From: Pseudomonadota bacterium
GTDB taxonomy: Bacteria > Pseudomonadota > Gammaproteobacteria > Burkholderiales > Thiobacillaceae
NCBI GenBank assembly: GCA_029558905.1
Contig: JAKQCX010000012.1
Span: 36,255 to 100,254, forward strand
DNA length: 64,000 bases
Direction of reading: 5' to 3'
The position numbers and the translations under genes are program-made. This document shows positions 39,989 to 51,630 of this stretch, one piece after another. A model generated the notes under the pieces. The model did not search any database and was not told where the DNA came from. It saw only the letters and a list, made by a program, of their open reading frames with translations. Within the stretch, counting starts at the first letter, position 1, and each line of letters opens with the position of its first letter.

Positions 39989-41317
39989 TTATTTTCCGAT
40001 GCAGAACTGCGCGAAGATCACACCCAGCAGGTCGTCGGCGCTGAACTCGCCAGTGATCTCACCCAGGGCCCGGTGCGCCAGACGCAATTCCTCGGCGAGC
40101 AGCTCCAGCTGTCGGTCCGCCTCCCGGGCAGCCCGGACATGCACGCGCGCGCGGGTGAGGGCTTGCACGTGTCGCACACGGGCCATGTAAACACCTTCCC
40201 CGCTTTGCTGCCATCCCGCCAGTTCCAGCAGACGCGCGCGCAGCAGATCCAGGCCGCTGCCCGTGCGGGCTGAAAGCCAGATATCGCTACCGTCCTCGCC
40301 GATCCGGGGCGCCTCCCCGGTCAGGTCGATCTTGTTGTGCAGGGTGAGTACCGGGATCCCGGGCAGGCGTCCGAGTATGGCCGTTTCCGCCTCCCCCACG
40401 CCGTGTTGGGCATCGATCAGCAGGAGTGCGATATCGGCCTTGGCGACGGCCGCCCAGGTGCGTTCGATGCCCAGGCGTTCCACGGAATCCGCGCTGTCCC
40501 GCAGGCCGGCGGTGTCGAGGATATGCAGGGGCACGCCCTCGATCTGGATGACCTCGCGCAGGGTATCCCGGGTGGTGCCCGCCACATCCGTGACGATGGC
40601 TGCCTCGAAGCCGGCCAGCCGGTTGAGCAGGCTGGACTTGCCCACGTTGGGTTGGCCGATGAGCACCACATCGAGGCCGTCCCGCAGGAGCACGCCCTGG
40701 CGCGTGCTCGCAAGCACACCCTCCAGCTGTCCGGCAATGGCCTCCAGTCGCCCCCAGGCATCCGCCTGCCGCAGGAAATCGATGTCCTCCTCGGGAAAGT
40801 CCAGGGTGGCCTCCACCAGCATGCGCAGCTGGATCAGGGCCTCCTTCAGCGCATTGACCTCGCGCGAGAAGTCCCCTTCCAGTGCACGCAGGGCGGACCG
40901 CGCGGCTTGGCGGCTGCCGGCATCGATGAGGTCGGCGATGGCCTCGGCCTGCGCCAGGTCCAGCTTGTCGTTGAGGAAGGCGCGGCGGCTGAATTCACCG
41001 GCCTGCGCCAGCCGGGCACCCAGCTCCAGACAGCGTTCCAGCACGCCCTGCAGGACGAAGGGCCCGCCATGGCCCTGGAGCTCCAGCACATGCTCACCGG
41101 TAAAGGAATGCGGGGCAGGAAACCACAGGGCGATGCCATCGTCCAGCACCCGGCCGTGGGCGTCGAGGAAGCGGACACGATGCGCATGCCGGGGCCGCAG
41201 GTCACGACCCAGCAGGCCCTGCATGAAGGGTTTCAGATCCGGCCCGGACAATCTGACCACACCGATGCCGCCGCGCCCCGGGGGCGTGGCGATGGCGGCA
41301 ATGGTATCGGTACTCAA
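39989..41317 (-). CDS. mnmE: MnmE, tRNA modification GTPase
   Basis: GTPase partner of MnmG in wobble-uridine modification (442 aa). N-terminal folate-binding domain [21 protein letters not shown]; central G domain with G1 [10 protein letters not shown]2 GTTRD, G3 DTAG, and G4 as NKID. It ends in CIGK, the conserved C-terminal cysteine motif. It begins 35 bp after the yidC stop. Confidence 0.97.
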   Translation of the reverse strand: MSTDTIAAIATPPGRGGIGVVRLSGPDLKPFMQGLLGRDLRPRHAHRVRFLDAHGRVLDDGIALWFPAPHSFTGEHVLELQGHGGPFVLQGVLERCLELGARLAQAGEFSRRAFLNDKLDLAQAEAIADLIDAGSRQAARSALRALEGDFSREVNALKEALIQLRMLVEATLDFPEEDIDFLRQADAWGRLEAIAGQLEGVLASTRQGVLLRDGLDVVLIGQPNVGKSSLLNRLAGFEAAIVTDVAGTTRDTLREVIQIEGVPLHILDTAGLRDSADSVERLGIERTWAAVAKADIALLLIDAQHGVGEAETAILGRLPGIPVLTLHNKIDLTGEAPRIGEDGSDIWLSARTGSGLDLLRARLLELAGWQQSGEGVYMARVRHVQALTRARVHVRAAREADRQLELLAEELRLAHRALGEITGEFSADDLLGVIFAQFCIGK

Positions 41318-41352
41318 GGACGGGACCCGATCCCGGCGACTGTCCCAGAATG

Positions 41353-43011
41353 TCAGTGCTTACTATCGTTGGCAGCCTTTGCGCCAACCTCGATCATCCT
41401 GTTGATCTGCCATTGCTGCAGGATGGACAGGACGTTGTTGACCAGCCAGTACAGCACAAGGCCCGCCGGGAAGAACAGGAACATCACCGAGAAGATGATC
41501 GGCATGGCCATCATGACTTTCTGCTGCACCGGGTCCGGTGAGGAGGGCGACAGCTTCACCTGGATGAAGGAGGTGATGGCCATGATGATGGGCAGCACAT
41601 AGTAGGGGTCCGGCTTGGACAGGTCGGTGATCCACAGCGCGAACGGCGCCTGACGCAGCTCCACCGCGCCCAGCAGCGCCCAATACAGGGCGATGAAGAC
41701 GGGAATCTGGATGAGGATGGGCAGGCAGCCGCCCAAGGGATTGATCTTCTCCTCCTGGTAGATCTTCATCATCTGTTCATGCAGCTTCTGGCGGTCATCG
41801 CCATAGCGCTCCTTCAGACGCTGCAGGCGGGGCGCGAGCTTGCGCATCTTGGCCATGGACTTGTAGCTGGCGGCCGACAGGGGGTAGAAGGCCAGCTTGA
41901 TGAGCACGGTGAGCAGGATGATGGCCACACCCCAGTTCTGCACCAGCCTGTGCAGCCAGCTCAGGGCCACGAAGATGGGGTAGGCGAGGATTTTCAGCCA
42001 ACCGTAATCCACCACCAGGTTCAGGCCGGGGGCCAGGGTCTTGATCTTTTCCAGTTCCTGAGGGCCCGCGTACAGCCGCATGGACAGGGTTTTTTCCGCG
42101 CCCGGCTCGACGCGGATGGCGGGCTGGATGATCCCGGCGCTGTACTGGCCCTGCCCCAGGGCGCGTGTATAGAAGTCACGCGGGGAGGTATCCGCCGGGT
42201 CCGGGCTGAGCCAGGCGGCGAAGAAGTGGTGTTGCACCATGCCCAGCCAGCCATCCCTGGCCTGGCGCACATAGTCCTGCTTACCCTTGGCGATGTCCTC
42301 GAACTTGATCTTCTGGAACTTGCCTTCCTCCGTATACACCGCCGGACCGGTAAAGCTGTAGAGGAAATAGGACTGGCCTTCCGGCGGGTTGCCATGGCGC
42401 AGGAACTGGTAATAGGGATTGCCCGAGACCGGCGTGGTGCCGTGGTTGACTACCTTGGTTTCCAGATCCACCACATAGCTGCCCCGGTGGAAGACATAGG
42501 TGCGCTGTACCCTCACGCCGTTCATGTCCGCGCTCAGCACCACGCGCAATTCATTTTTTCCGTCCTGCATGCGGTATTCGCCCGGAGTGAGCTGAAAAAC
42601 CGTCTTGTGGCTGGGCAACTGGCCGCCCACGAAGCCCGATTGGGCAAAGTAATTGTGTCCCGGCTTCTCCTCGAACAGACGGAAGGTCTGGTCGGTATCG
42701 CCATCCTGGCGATAGCGCAGCAGTTGCATGTCGCGCAGGTCGCCGCCATGCGCATCGATCTCGGCCGTGAGTACATCGGTGACCACCCTGGCACGCGCGC
42801 CCCGCTGCACCACGGCGGTCTCGGGCCGCGCATCCGTGCCCACCCGTCCGGCCTGGGCCGGCGCACTGGGGACGTCCGCCTCCTGACCGGTGACGCCGGC
42901 AGCCCTGGTCGTGGCGGCCGGCTTCGGATGGTTGTATTCCTGCCAATTCCCCCATAGCAGGAATAGGGAAAAGGAAAACACGACGAAGGCGAGGATGCGC
43001 TGGGTGTCCAT
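41353..43011 (-). CDS. yidC: YidC, membrane protein insertase
   Basis: Inserts and folds inner-membrane proteins, alone or with SecYEG (552 aa). An N-terminal signal-anchor helix ([18 protein letters not shown]) is followed by a large periplasmic beta domain. The conserved core has [20 protein letters not shown], with the groove arginine probably supplied by a nearby residue, [21 protein letters not shown] and the last helices. Only 5 bp separate it from rnpA; the small yidD gene that usually lies between them is missing. Confidence 0.96.
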   Translation of the reverse strand: MDTQRILAFVVFSFSLFLLWGNWQEYNHPKPAATTRAAGVTGQEADVPSAPAQAGRVGTDARPETAVVQRGARARVVTDVLTAEIDAHGGDLRDMQLLRYRQDGDTDQTFRLFEEKPGHNYFAQSGFVGGQLPSHKTVFQLTPGEYRMQDGKNELRVVLSADMNGVRVQRTYVFHRGSYVVDLETKVVNHGTTPVSGNPYYQFLRHGNPPEGQSYFLYSFTGPAVYTEEGKFQKIKFEDIAKGKQDYVRQARDGWLGMVQHHFFAAWLSPDPADTSPRDFYTRALGQGQYSAGIIQPAIRVEPGAEKTLSMRLYAGPQELEKIKTLAPGLNLVVDYGWLKILAYPIFVALSWLHRLVQNWGVAIILLTVLIKLAFYPLSAASYKSMAKMRKLAPRLQRLKERYGDDRQKLHEQMMKIYQEEKINPLGGCLPILIQIPVFIALYWALLGAVELRQAPFALWITDLSKPDPYYVLPIIMAITSFIQVKLSPSSPDPVQQKVMMAMPIIFSVMFLFFPAGLVLYWLVNNVLSILQQWQINRMIEVGAKAANDSKH

Positions 43012-43016
43012 GAAGG

Positions 43017-43406
43017 CTATTCAGTATCGTTGGGATGATGCCGGCGGCCGCGTACGCAGGCCCGGCATGCGGCCATTCCCTTGAGGAAATCATCCCGCAG
43101 GCGGGTTTCATCCGCAGGATGGTCCGTGGCGCTGGCCCTGAGACGGGCAATGATATCCAAACCGGCGAGTTCCGACTGCCGCTGCCTGAAGCATTCGCGT
43201 ATCAGGCGCTTGATGCGGTTGCGTTTCACCGCACTGACCACCAGGCGCTTGGGCACGATCATGCCCAGGCGGCCGTAGCCCAGGCCGTTGGGGCCTGCAC
43301 GTACATCCATGAGTCGACCCTGCCAGCCACAGCGAAAGCGCAAAACGGATGAGAACTCATCCGCTTTGCGCAGCTTCCTGTACCAGCCGAAGGATTGGTC
43401 CGTCAC
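43017..43406 (-). CDS. rnpA: RnpA, ribonuclease P protein component
   Basis: Protein subunit (129 aa) that helps the RNase P ribozyme trim tRNA 5' leaders. The RNR motif region is VSAVKRNRIKRLIRECFR, and FGWYRKLRKADEFSSVL is the N-terminal block. GTG at 43406 is chosen as start because it gives the usual length; the open frame runs far upstream without homology. It follows rpmH by 95 bp, as in almost all bacteria. Confidence 0.93.
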   Translation of the reverse strand: MTDQSFGWYRKLRKADEFSSVLRFRCGWQGRLMDVRAGPNGLGYGRLGMIVPKRLVVSAVKRNRIKRLIRECFRQRQSELAGLDIIARLRASATDHPADETRLRDDFLKGMAACRACVRGRRHHPNDTE

Positions 43407-43501
43407 GCGCGGGTGTCCAGCACGGCACCACGGCACCCGGCTGGCGACAGCGAGCCCGTTTCCCCCGCTACGTCCCGACGGGTTCCCCTGCGCGCCGGCT
43501 C

Positions 43502-43636
43502 TCAGACCGCCAGGCGCTTGCGGCCCTTGGCACGGCGGGCATTGATGACCGCCCGCCCGCCGCGGGTGCGCATGCGCGCGCGAAAACCATGGGTGCGTTT
43601 GCGGCGGACAACGGAAGGCTGATAGGTGCGTTTCAT
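43502..43636 (-). CDS. rpmH: 50S ribosomal protein L34
   Basis: A 44-residue, highly basic ribosomal protein: [18 protein letters not shown] at the N-terminus, ending GRKRLAV, which is the standard sequence. It is too short for ordinary ORF cut-offs. First gene of the leftward rpmH-rnpA-yidC-mnmE operon, divergent from dnaA. Confidence 0.98.
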   Translation of the reverse strand: MKRTYQPSVVRRKRTHGFRARMRTRGGRAVINARRAKGRKRLAV

Positions 43637-43686
43637 GGAGGAACCTCGTAAACGGCCGCCAGGAGGCGTCTGGAGAAAAGCGTGCC

Positions 43687-43715
43687 ATTAGACGCATAGA
43701 CCCATGATTTGTCAA
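43687..43715 (-). promoter_or_regulatory. Promoter of rpmH operon
   Basis: On the minus strand a perfect TTGACA (43715-43710), 17-bp spacer, and TCTAAT (43692-43687): a near-consensus vegetative promoter about 50 bp upstream of the rpmH ATG. Confidence 0.85.
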
Positions 43716-43806
43716 TCTTTTCCTGCGTTCTAGGGGGCGGTGATAGAATGCATACCGACTTGCCGTCACCTCCATTTTTCTCCTTCTCTGCCTCTCGACG
43801 CCGCTC

Positions 43807-45186
43807 ATGGACGATTTCTGGAGCCATTGCCTTGCCCATTTCGAGCGGAGTCTCAACCCACAGCAACTCAATACCTGGATCCGCCCCCTGAGCGTGCGGC
43901 AGATGCCCGGTAACGTGGTACTGACGGCGCCCAACAATTTCGTGGCGCAGTGGGTGCGCAACAGGTTTCTGCCCGAGGTGGAGGTCCTGGCACAGACTTT
44001 CTTCCCGGAGCACACCCGGGTGTCCCTCGCCATCGCCAGCGGCAAGGCCCCGGTTGAGCAGGATACCGGCGCGGTGCGGCACGTGACCGGCGATCCTCCG
44101 CCACGGGAAAGTACCGGGAAGACCGAAAAGGCCCAGGCGGCAAGTATCGAGCCCCGTGCCAACCCGGACAGCCGCATCAACCCCCTGTTCAACTTCGACA
44201 GTTTTGTCCCGGGTAAGGCCAATGACCTGGCTCGTGCCGCCGCCCTGCAGGTGGCGGACAATCCGGGCTCCGGCTACAACCCCCTGTTCGTATATGGTGG
44301 CGTGGGTCTGGGCAAGACCCACCTCATCCAGGCCATCGGCAACCGGGTCGCGCAGCGCAATCCCAAGGCCAAGGTGTTGTATATCCATGCCGACCGCTAT
44401 GTCTCGGACATGGTGCGGGCCCTGCGCGCGAACGCCTACGATGCCTTCAAGCAGCGCTACGACTCCCTGGACCTGCTGCTCATCGATGACATCCAGTTCT
44501 TTGCCGGCAAGGAGCGCACCCAGGAGCAGTTCTTCTACACCTTCAATACCCTCATCGAAGAGCACAAGCAGGTCATCATCACCAGCGATACCTTCCCCAA
44601 GGACATGGAAGGCATCGAGGAAAGGCTGAAGTCCCGCTTCAGCTGGGGCCTTACGGTCATGCTGGATCCACCGGAGCTGGAAATGCGCGTGGCCATCCTG
44701 CTGAACAAGGCCCGTCAGGACAAGGCCATCCTGGACGAAGGCACGGCCTTCTTCATTGCCAAGCAGGTGCGTTCCAACGTGCGCGAACTCGAGGGCGCGC
44801 TCAAGCGCGTCGTCGCCTACGCCCGCTTCAACAAACTGCCGGTGTCCGTCGAGGTGGCGAAGGAGGCCCTCAAGGACCTTCTGGCCGTGCAAAACCGACA
44901 GATCTCCATCGAAAACATACAGAAAACCGTGGCGGACTATTACAAGATCAAGGTAGCGGACATGTTCTCGAAAAAACGTACCCGCAACCTGGCACGTCCC
45001 AGGCAGATGGCCATGTTCCTGGCGCGCGAGCTCACCGCCCTGTCCTTTCCGGAAATCGGCCAGTCCTTTGGCGGGCGGGACCACACCACCGTCCTGCATG
45101 CCTGTGCCAAGATCGAGGAACTGAAGGCCACGGATCCGTCCCTGCGTCGAGACCACCATCTGCTCGTCCAGGTCCTGACTGGGTAG
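43807..45186 (+). CDS. dnaA: DnaA, chromosomal replication initiator
   Basis: AAA+ initiator (459 aa) that binds DnaA boxes and melts oriC. N-terminal domain I is WSHCLAHFERSLNPQQLNTWI; the Walker A is FVYGGVGLGKTHLIQA, Walker B LLLIDDIQFFAGKE, and the DNA-binding signature GGRDHTTVLHAC is in domain IV. The upstream region has TAGAAT at 43744-43749 as a possible -10 without a good -35. It is divergent from rpmH, and the probable oriC follows it. Confidence 0.98.
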   Translation: MDDFWSHCLAHFERSLNPQQLNTWIRPLSVRQMPGNVVLTAPNNFVAQWVRNRFLPEVEVLAQTFFPEHTRVSLAIASGKAPVEQDTGAVRHVTGDPPPRESTGKTEKAQAASIEPRANPDSRINPLFNFDSFVPGKANDLARAAALQVADNPGSGYNPLFVYGGVGLGKTHLIQAIGNRVAQRNPKAKVLYIHADRYVSDMVRALRANAYDAFKQRYDSLDLLLIDDIQFFAGKERTQEQFFYTFNTLIEEHKQVIITSDTFPKDMEGIEERLKSRFSWGLTVMLDPPELEMRVAILLNKARQDKAILDEGTAFFIAKQVRSNVRELEGALKRVVAYARFNKLPVSVEVAKEALKDLLAVQNRQISIENIQKTVADYYKIKVADMFSKKRTRNLARPRQMAMFLARELTALSFPEIGQSFGGRDHTTVLHACAKIEELKATDPSLRRDHHLLVQVLTG

Positions 45187-45204
45187 AACGACGCGCATGG
45201 TATG

Positions 45205-45407
45205 CGGGATTCTGTGGATCATTACTGTAGCCGGTGTGGACAACCGCGGAAATTTCAGGGTGAGGCAGACTTATCCACAATGCCTCCCGATCCGATCCCC
45301 AGGACGTCAACCCTCTTGTGCACAGTACAATGCGTTGATTTTTATATGGATTGCGCACTTGTTCACAGCCCGACCCGGGATACATCATCACCAACAGGAA
45401 GAGACAA
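45205..45407. other. Probable oriC between dnaA and dnaN
   Basis: Five 9-mers resembling the DnaA box lie within 155 bp: TTATCCACA (45271-45279, perfect); minus-strand TTGTCCACA (45235-45243) and TGATCCACA (45213-45221); TTGTGCACA (45316-45324); TTGTTCACA (45359-45367). A local AT-rich stretch TTGATTTTTATATGGATT lies at 45334-45351 between the last two and may be the unwinding element. Gene orientation flips on either side of this area. I see no comparable cluster upstream of dnaA. Confidence 0.8.
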
Positions 45408-46514
45408 ATGCTTGTAATGAAATCTTCGAAGGACGCCTTGCTGAAGCCGCTGCAGGCCGTGGCCGGCGTGGTGGAGCGTAAGCACACCCTGCCCATACTC
45501 TCCAACGTATTGGTGGAAGTGAGTGGCGGACGGGCAGCCTTCGTAGCCACGGATCTGGAGATGGAGATCAGTACCTGGGCGGAAGAACAGGGCACGGCGG
45601 ATGTCGCCTTCACGGTTTCCGCACGCAAGTTTCTGGATATCTGCCGTTCCCTGGATGGGATCGATCCGCTTTCCTTGGACCTGACGGGAGAGCAACTCAG
45701 GATCCAGGCCGGGCGCAGCAGGTTCAGCCTGCATGCCCTGCCCGCGCGGGAATTTCCCAGGCTGCAGGTTCCCGAAGGCCAGGGCTTGTCCTTGAGTCTG
45801 CCGCAGGCACAGCTGCGCCGGCTGCTGAGCCGGGTGCAGTACTCCATGGCCGTGCAGGACATCCGCTATTATCTCAACGGCATGCTGTTGTCCCTGCGCG
45901 GCGGACGCCTGACCGCGGCGGCCACCGACGGGCACCGTCTGGCAGTGGATGCGCTGGATCTTCCGCAAGAGCTCGATCAGGAGGTGGACGTAATCCTGCC
46001 GCGCAAGGTCGTGCTCGAACTGGTCAAGCTGCTGGGAGACGGTGATGAGGCCGTGCACCTGCGGGTGAGTCCGAACCAGGTGGTCTTCCGGCGCTCCGAC
46101 TTCGAGCTGCGCAGCAAGGTGGTGGATGGCAAGTTCCCGGACTGGCAGCGTGTCATACCCCAGGGGCATGACAAGGCATTCGTCATCGAGCGCGCGCGTC
46201 TGTCCCAGTCCCTGGCGCGCGCGGCCATCCTCACCAATGACAAGTACCGGGGCGCGCGCCTGGCACTGACCACCGGCAGTCTGCGCATCGCCTGCAGCAA
46301 CAACGAGCAGGAAGAGGCCCAGGAAGAACTGGACATCGATTACCAGGGCGAACCGCTGGATATCGGTTTCAATGTCCAGTACCTGCAGGATGCACTCAAC
46401 AATCTGGAGAGCGATGTCGTCGCCTGCTCGTTCGGAGACCCCACCAGTTCCATGCTGATCAGCCTGCCGGAGAACGCCAGTTTTCATTATGTGGTCATGC
46501 CCATGCGCATCTGA
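45408..46514 (+). CDS. dnaN: DnaN, DNA polymerase III beta sliding clamp
   Basis: Ring-shaped processivity clamp (368 aa). It starts MLVMKSSKDALLKPLQAVAGVVERKHTLPILSN; the three clamp repeats are followed by the standard C-terminus YVVMPMRI. Start 45408 is preceded by AGGAAGAG; an ATG three codons later is less well placed. The next gene is gyrB; recF, often between them, is absent. Confidence 0.97.
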   Translation: MLVMKSSKDALLKPLQAVAGVVERKHTLPILSNVLVEVSGGRAAFVATDLEMEISTWAEEQGTADVAFTVSARKFLDICRSLDGIDPLSLDLTGEQLRIQAGRSRFSLHALPAREFPRLQVPEGQGLSLSLPQAQLRRLLSRVQYSMAVQDIRYYLNGMLLSLRGGRLTAAATDGHRLAVDALDLPQELDQEVDVILPRKVVLELVKLLGDGDEAVHLRVSPNQVVFRRSDFELRSKVVDGKFPDWQRVIPQGHDKAFVIERARLSQSLARAAILTNDKYRGARLALTTGSLRIACSNNEQEEAQEELDIDYQGEPLDIGFNVQYLQDALNNLESDVVACSFGDPTSSMLISLPENASFHYVVMPMRI

Positions 46515-46584
46515 CATGGGTGGAGCACCAAAGAGCATGAAGCGGGAGCGCGCCTGCGCCGGCCCGTCTCTTTCCATTCCCTAG

Positions 46585-49074
<2,490 letters not shown>

Positions 49075-49086
49075 GGGAGCGACACC

Positions 49087-49122
49087 CCATGCAAACGGCG
49101 GCTACGGCCGCCGTTTGCATGG
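49087..49122. terminator. Long perfect hairpin between gyrB and the PEP-CTERM gene
   Basis: A 16-bp perfect stem (49087-49102 with 49107-49122) around the loop TACG, starting 12 bp after the gyrB stop. There is no T tract on either side. Probably a transcript 3'-end structure serving the convergent genes. Confidence 0.65.
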
Positions 49123-49144
49123 CCTATGGGCAGGGATTCGGGTA

Positions 49145-50032
49145 TCAGGCCCTGCGCGCGCGTGCCACGAAGCCCAGCAGGCCAAGACCGGCCAGCATCA
49201 TGACCCAGGCCTGGGGTTCGGGCACGGGCATGGCCGTGCCCACCAGGTGCCCGTCGTCTGCCAGGCCATTGGCGGCGGTGAAGCCGTAATACAGCGCTAC
49301 ACCATGCAGGCCCTCGGCATTGCCGTCGACGTTATCGACCACGCTGAAACTGACCAAACTGCCTTGATATAGCCCACTCACCATGCCTGTGAGGATCCCG
49401 GTCTGATCGCCATTGCCGGATGGCACATAGCTGATGTACGCGTACCAGGGATCCTCCGAATCGTCGTTGAGGAGATCATCGATATCCAGACCGGATTCCG
49501 TATATGCGAGCGGGATGCCGGAATCGTTGCCGAGCCACTGGATGCTGGGCGCCACGGGTTCGCCCGGAAAATTGAAGGTATCGATGGCGAACGCGCGGCC
49601 ACCCAACCCCGTGTAGGCGTAGCCCAGGTCGGAACCCGTGCTGGGCACCAGCCCGGCCCCGCCGTTGATCGTTTGTGGGTCATTGGGGCTGAGGACAAAG
49701 GTCATGCCATCGCCATGGATGGTGCCCGGTGGCACCATGAAATAAAAACCCATGCTGAAAGGCAGGTCGAAATCCAGCATGGTTGGGGTGGGAGCAAAGG
49801 CCGCACCACCCTGATTGCCGGTACCCGCCTGAGTCAGATGCAGGATGCTGAACTGATAGCCCTCGTCAATGAAATTGACCGCCGTGGCAGAGCCGTACAG
49901 GTTCCAGGTGGTGAAATCCGTGTATTGGTCCAGGTTGAGGCTGGGATTGCCCGCAAGGGCAGCCGTGGCAGGAGACGGCAGGGCGAATTGCACCGTGAGC
50001 AACAGGGTGAACAGAGAAAGCCTGGATTGCAT
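49145..50032 (-). CDS. PEP-CTERM sorted protein with legume-lectin-like domain
   Basis: A 295-residue exported protein. Signal peptide MQSRLSLFTLLLTVQFALPSPATA; then a beta-sandwich region resembling L-type lectins (MGFYFMVPPGTIHGDGMTFVLSPNDPQ, LGYAYTGLGGRAFAIDTF), rich in Asp, Gly and Asn. It ends with the sorting tag VPEPQAWVMMLAGLGLLGFVARARR: the VPEP motif, a membrane helix and a basic tail. PEP-CTERM proteins are processed by exosortase and usually belong to species that make extracellular polysaccharide; binding of sugars is inferred from the lectin-like fold. No exosortase gene is in the window. Confidence 0.88.
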   Translation of the reverse strand: MQSRLSLFTLLLTVQFALPSPATAALAGNPSLNLDQYTDFTTWNLYGSATAVNFIDEGYQFSILHLTQAGTGNQGGAAFAPTPTMLDFDLPFSMGFYFMVPPGTIHGDGMTFVLSPNDPQTINGGAGLVPSTGSDLGYAYTGLGGRAFAIDTFNFPGEPVAPSIQWLGNDSGIPLAYTESGLDIDDLLNDDSEDPWYAYISYVPSGNGDQTGILTGMVSGLYQGSLVSFSVVDNVDGNAEGLHGVALYYGFTAANGLADDGHLVGTAMPVPEPQAWVMMLAGLGLLGFVARARRA

Positions 50033-50312
50033 GATTCTTCTCCTTCAAGGACTGACCGCAGCGTGAAACACATCTTCCTCAAGCAATATTCAAGCCATGC
50101 AAGAAACAACTGAACAAGCCAATGAATAAACATGATATTTTTTGACCTTTCTGGCAGGTCTCGGCGCCGCACCTGGGCATGTGTAAACTCACGTCATGAT
50201 GCATATGCACCATTCCGTGCGGGTCTTGCATGACGGGACGGGGTAGCCTGGTGTGGCACCGTCACACCCAACATGCCGAATACGGTTTTCATCCTGTACG
50301 CGAGGTGCCGCC

Positions 50313-51047
50313 ATGCCCGCGATCCCCACGCTCAGCCTGGAGCGCATCCTGCACACCCAGGGCTTCGGCAGCCGCAGGGCTTGCCGGCAAATGATTCGTG
50401 ATGGCAGGGTACGGGTGGGGGAGGCCGTGATCGACAACCCCCTGTGTGAACTGCCGCCGGCGGAACTGGCGTTCACGGTGGATGGCCAGCACTGGCGCTA
50501 CCGGGAAAGGGCCTATGTGATGCTGCACAAACCGCCCGGATTCGAGTGTTCGCGAGCACCCCGGCAGCATGCCGGCGTGCTCGACCTGCTGCCCGCGCAA
50601 TTGCGGCAACGTGGGGTGCAGCCCGTGGGCCGCCTGGATGTGGATACCACCGGCCTGCTGTTGCTCACCGATGATGGTACCTTCCTGCACCGCCTCACCT
50701 CGCCCAGATATGCCTTGCCCAAGGTGTATGAGGTGACCACCCGGCATGCCCTCACGCAGGAACAGTTGCGTGCCCTGCGCCTGGGGGTGGTGCTGCGCGA
50801 CGACCCGGAACCTGTTTCCGCCTCGGTCTGCGAGCAAGTGAGCGGACACTTGCTGAGGCTGACGATCACGCAGGGACGCTATCACCAGGTCAGGCGCATG
50901 ATCGCCGCGGCGGGGAACCGGGTGGAGGCCCTGGCGCGTGTGTCCGTGGGCGGTTTGCGGCTGCCGGCGGACCTGCCCGTCGGCGCCTGGCGCTGGCTGG
51001 GGCCGGACGAGCTTGCGCGGCTGCGGCCCGCGTCGTCACGCGAATGA
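50313..51047 (+). CDS. rsuA: Pseudouridine synthase, RsuA-like
   Basis: Probably makes pseudouridine 516 in 16S rRNA (244 aa). The N-terminal S4 domain is LERILHTQGFGSRRACRQMIRDGRV; the catalytic aspartate is in GRLDVDTTGLLLLTDDG, and GRYHQVRRM is conserved. The related RluB/E/F enzymes modify 23S rRNA, so the exact target is inferred from length and the VMLHKPPGFECS block. Start MPAIPTLSLERIL. Confidence 0.85.
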   Translation: MPAIPTLSLERILHTQGFGSRRACRQMIRDGRVRVGEAVIDNPLCELPPAELAFTVDGQHWRYRERAYVMLHKPPGFECSRAPRQHAGVLDLLPAQLRQRGVQPVGRLDVDTTGLLLLTDDGTFLHRLTSPRYALPKVYEVTTRHALTQEQLRALRLGVVLRDDPEPVSASVCEQVSGHLLRLTITQGRYHQVRRMIAAAGNRVEALARVSVGGLRLPADLPVGAWRWLGPDELARLRPASSRE

Positions 51048-51078
51048 CCGTGTCCCGCATGCTCCGGCACGCACCGTT

Positions 51079-51630
51079 TCAGCCGATCACCAGGCCGAGC
51101 AGGCCCAGGATGAAGACGACGATGCCAGCGGTGACGATGCGTGGGTCGGGTTCGTGCAGGTGCTGGCGCACCTGCAGCTGCATGCGCTCGATCTGGATGA
51201 CGGGCGGCTTCAGTGCCGTGACTTCCATGCGGTAGGTGCCGGGCTGGACGTGCTGCATGAGCAGCAGATGCTCGCGGAAACTGGGGTTGGTGTCGGTCAC
51301 CTGACTCACGCCCAGGGAGATCTGCAGCGGCTGCGCGGCCTCCCCCTGGCGGTACAGGGTGACGGCATACAGGTCGCGCGGGGGCTTGCTCTCGTCCATG
51401 TTGGGAGAGAAGTGCCCCTGCGCCAGCAGGACCAGGCCCACGGGTGCCATGTCCGGATTCAGGACGAAGTCCGGCGAGACCCAGCGCCGCGCCTCGGCCG
51501 CCCAGCCTTCGGCCACTGTCAGGTCCAGCCGCTGTGCCTGGCTGCCGGTATAGAACTTGGCGTACACCCAGTAGGCGGGCGCCAGCAGGGCACCCAGGGC
51601 GATGAGCGCGAGGGAAAGCATCTTGATCAT
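51079..51630 (-). CDS. Membrane protein of unknown function, end of two-component operon
   Basis: Not recognised. A 183-residue protein with an N-terminal membrane helix (MLSLALIALGALLAPAYWVYA) and a C-terminal one (IVTAGIVVFILGLLGLVIG); the roughly 130 residues between are predicted to lie outside the cytoplasm. Its start overlaps the kinase stop by 4 bp (ATGA), so it is translated with the sensor and may be an accessory to it. No cysteines. Confidence 0.65.
   Translation of the reverse strand: MIKMLSLALIALGALLAPAYWVYAKFYTGSQAQRLDLTVAEGWAAEARRWVSPDFVLNPDMAPVGLVLLAQGHFSPNMDESKPPRDLYAVTLYRQGEAAQPLQISLGVSQVTDTNPSFREHLLLMQHVQPGTYRMEVTALKPPVIQIERMQLQVRQHLHEPDPRIVTAGIVVFILGLLGLVIG

Noticed and set aside
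45197..45481. Small ORF crossing the dnaA-dnaN gap
   Set aside because: It spans the DnaA-box cluster and the dnaN start, and has no family resemblance or good ribosome-binding site.
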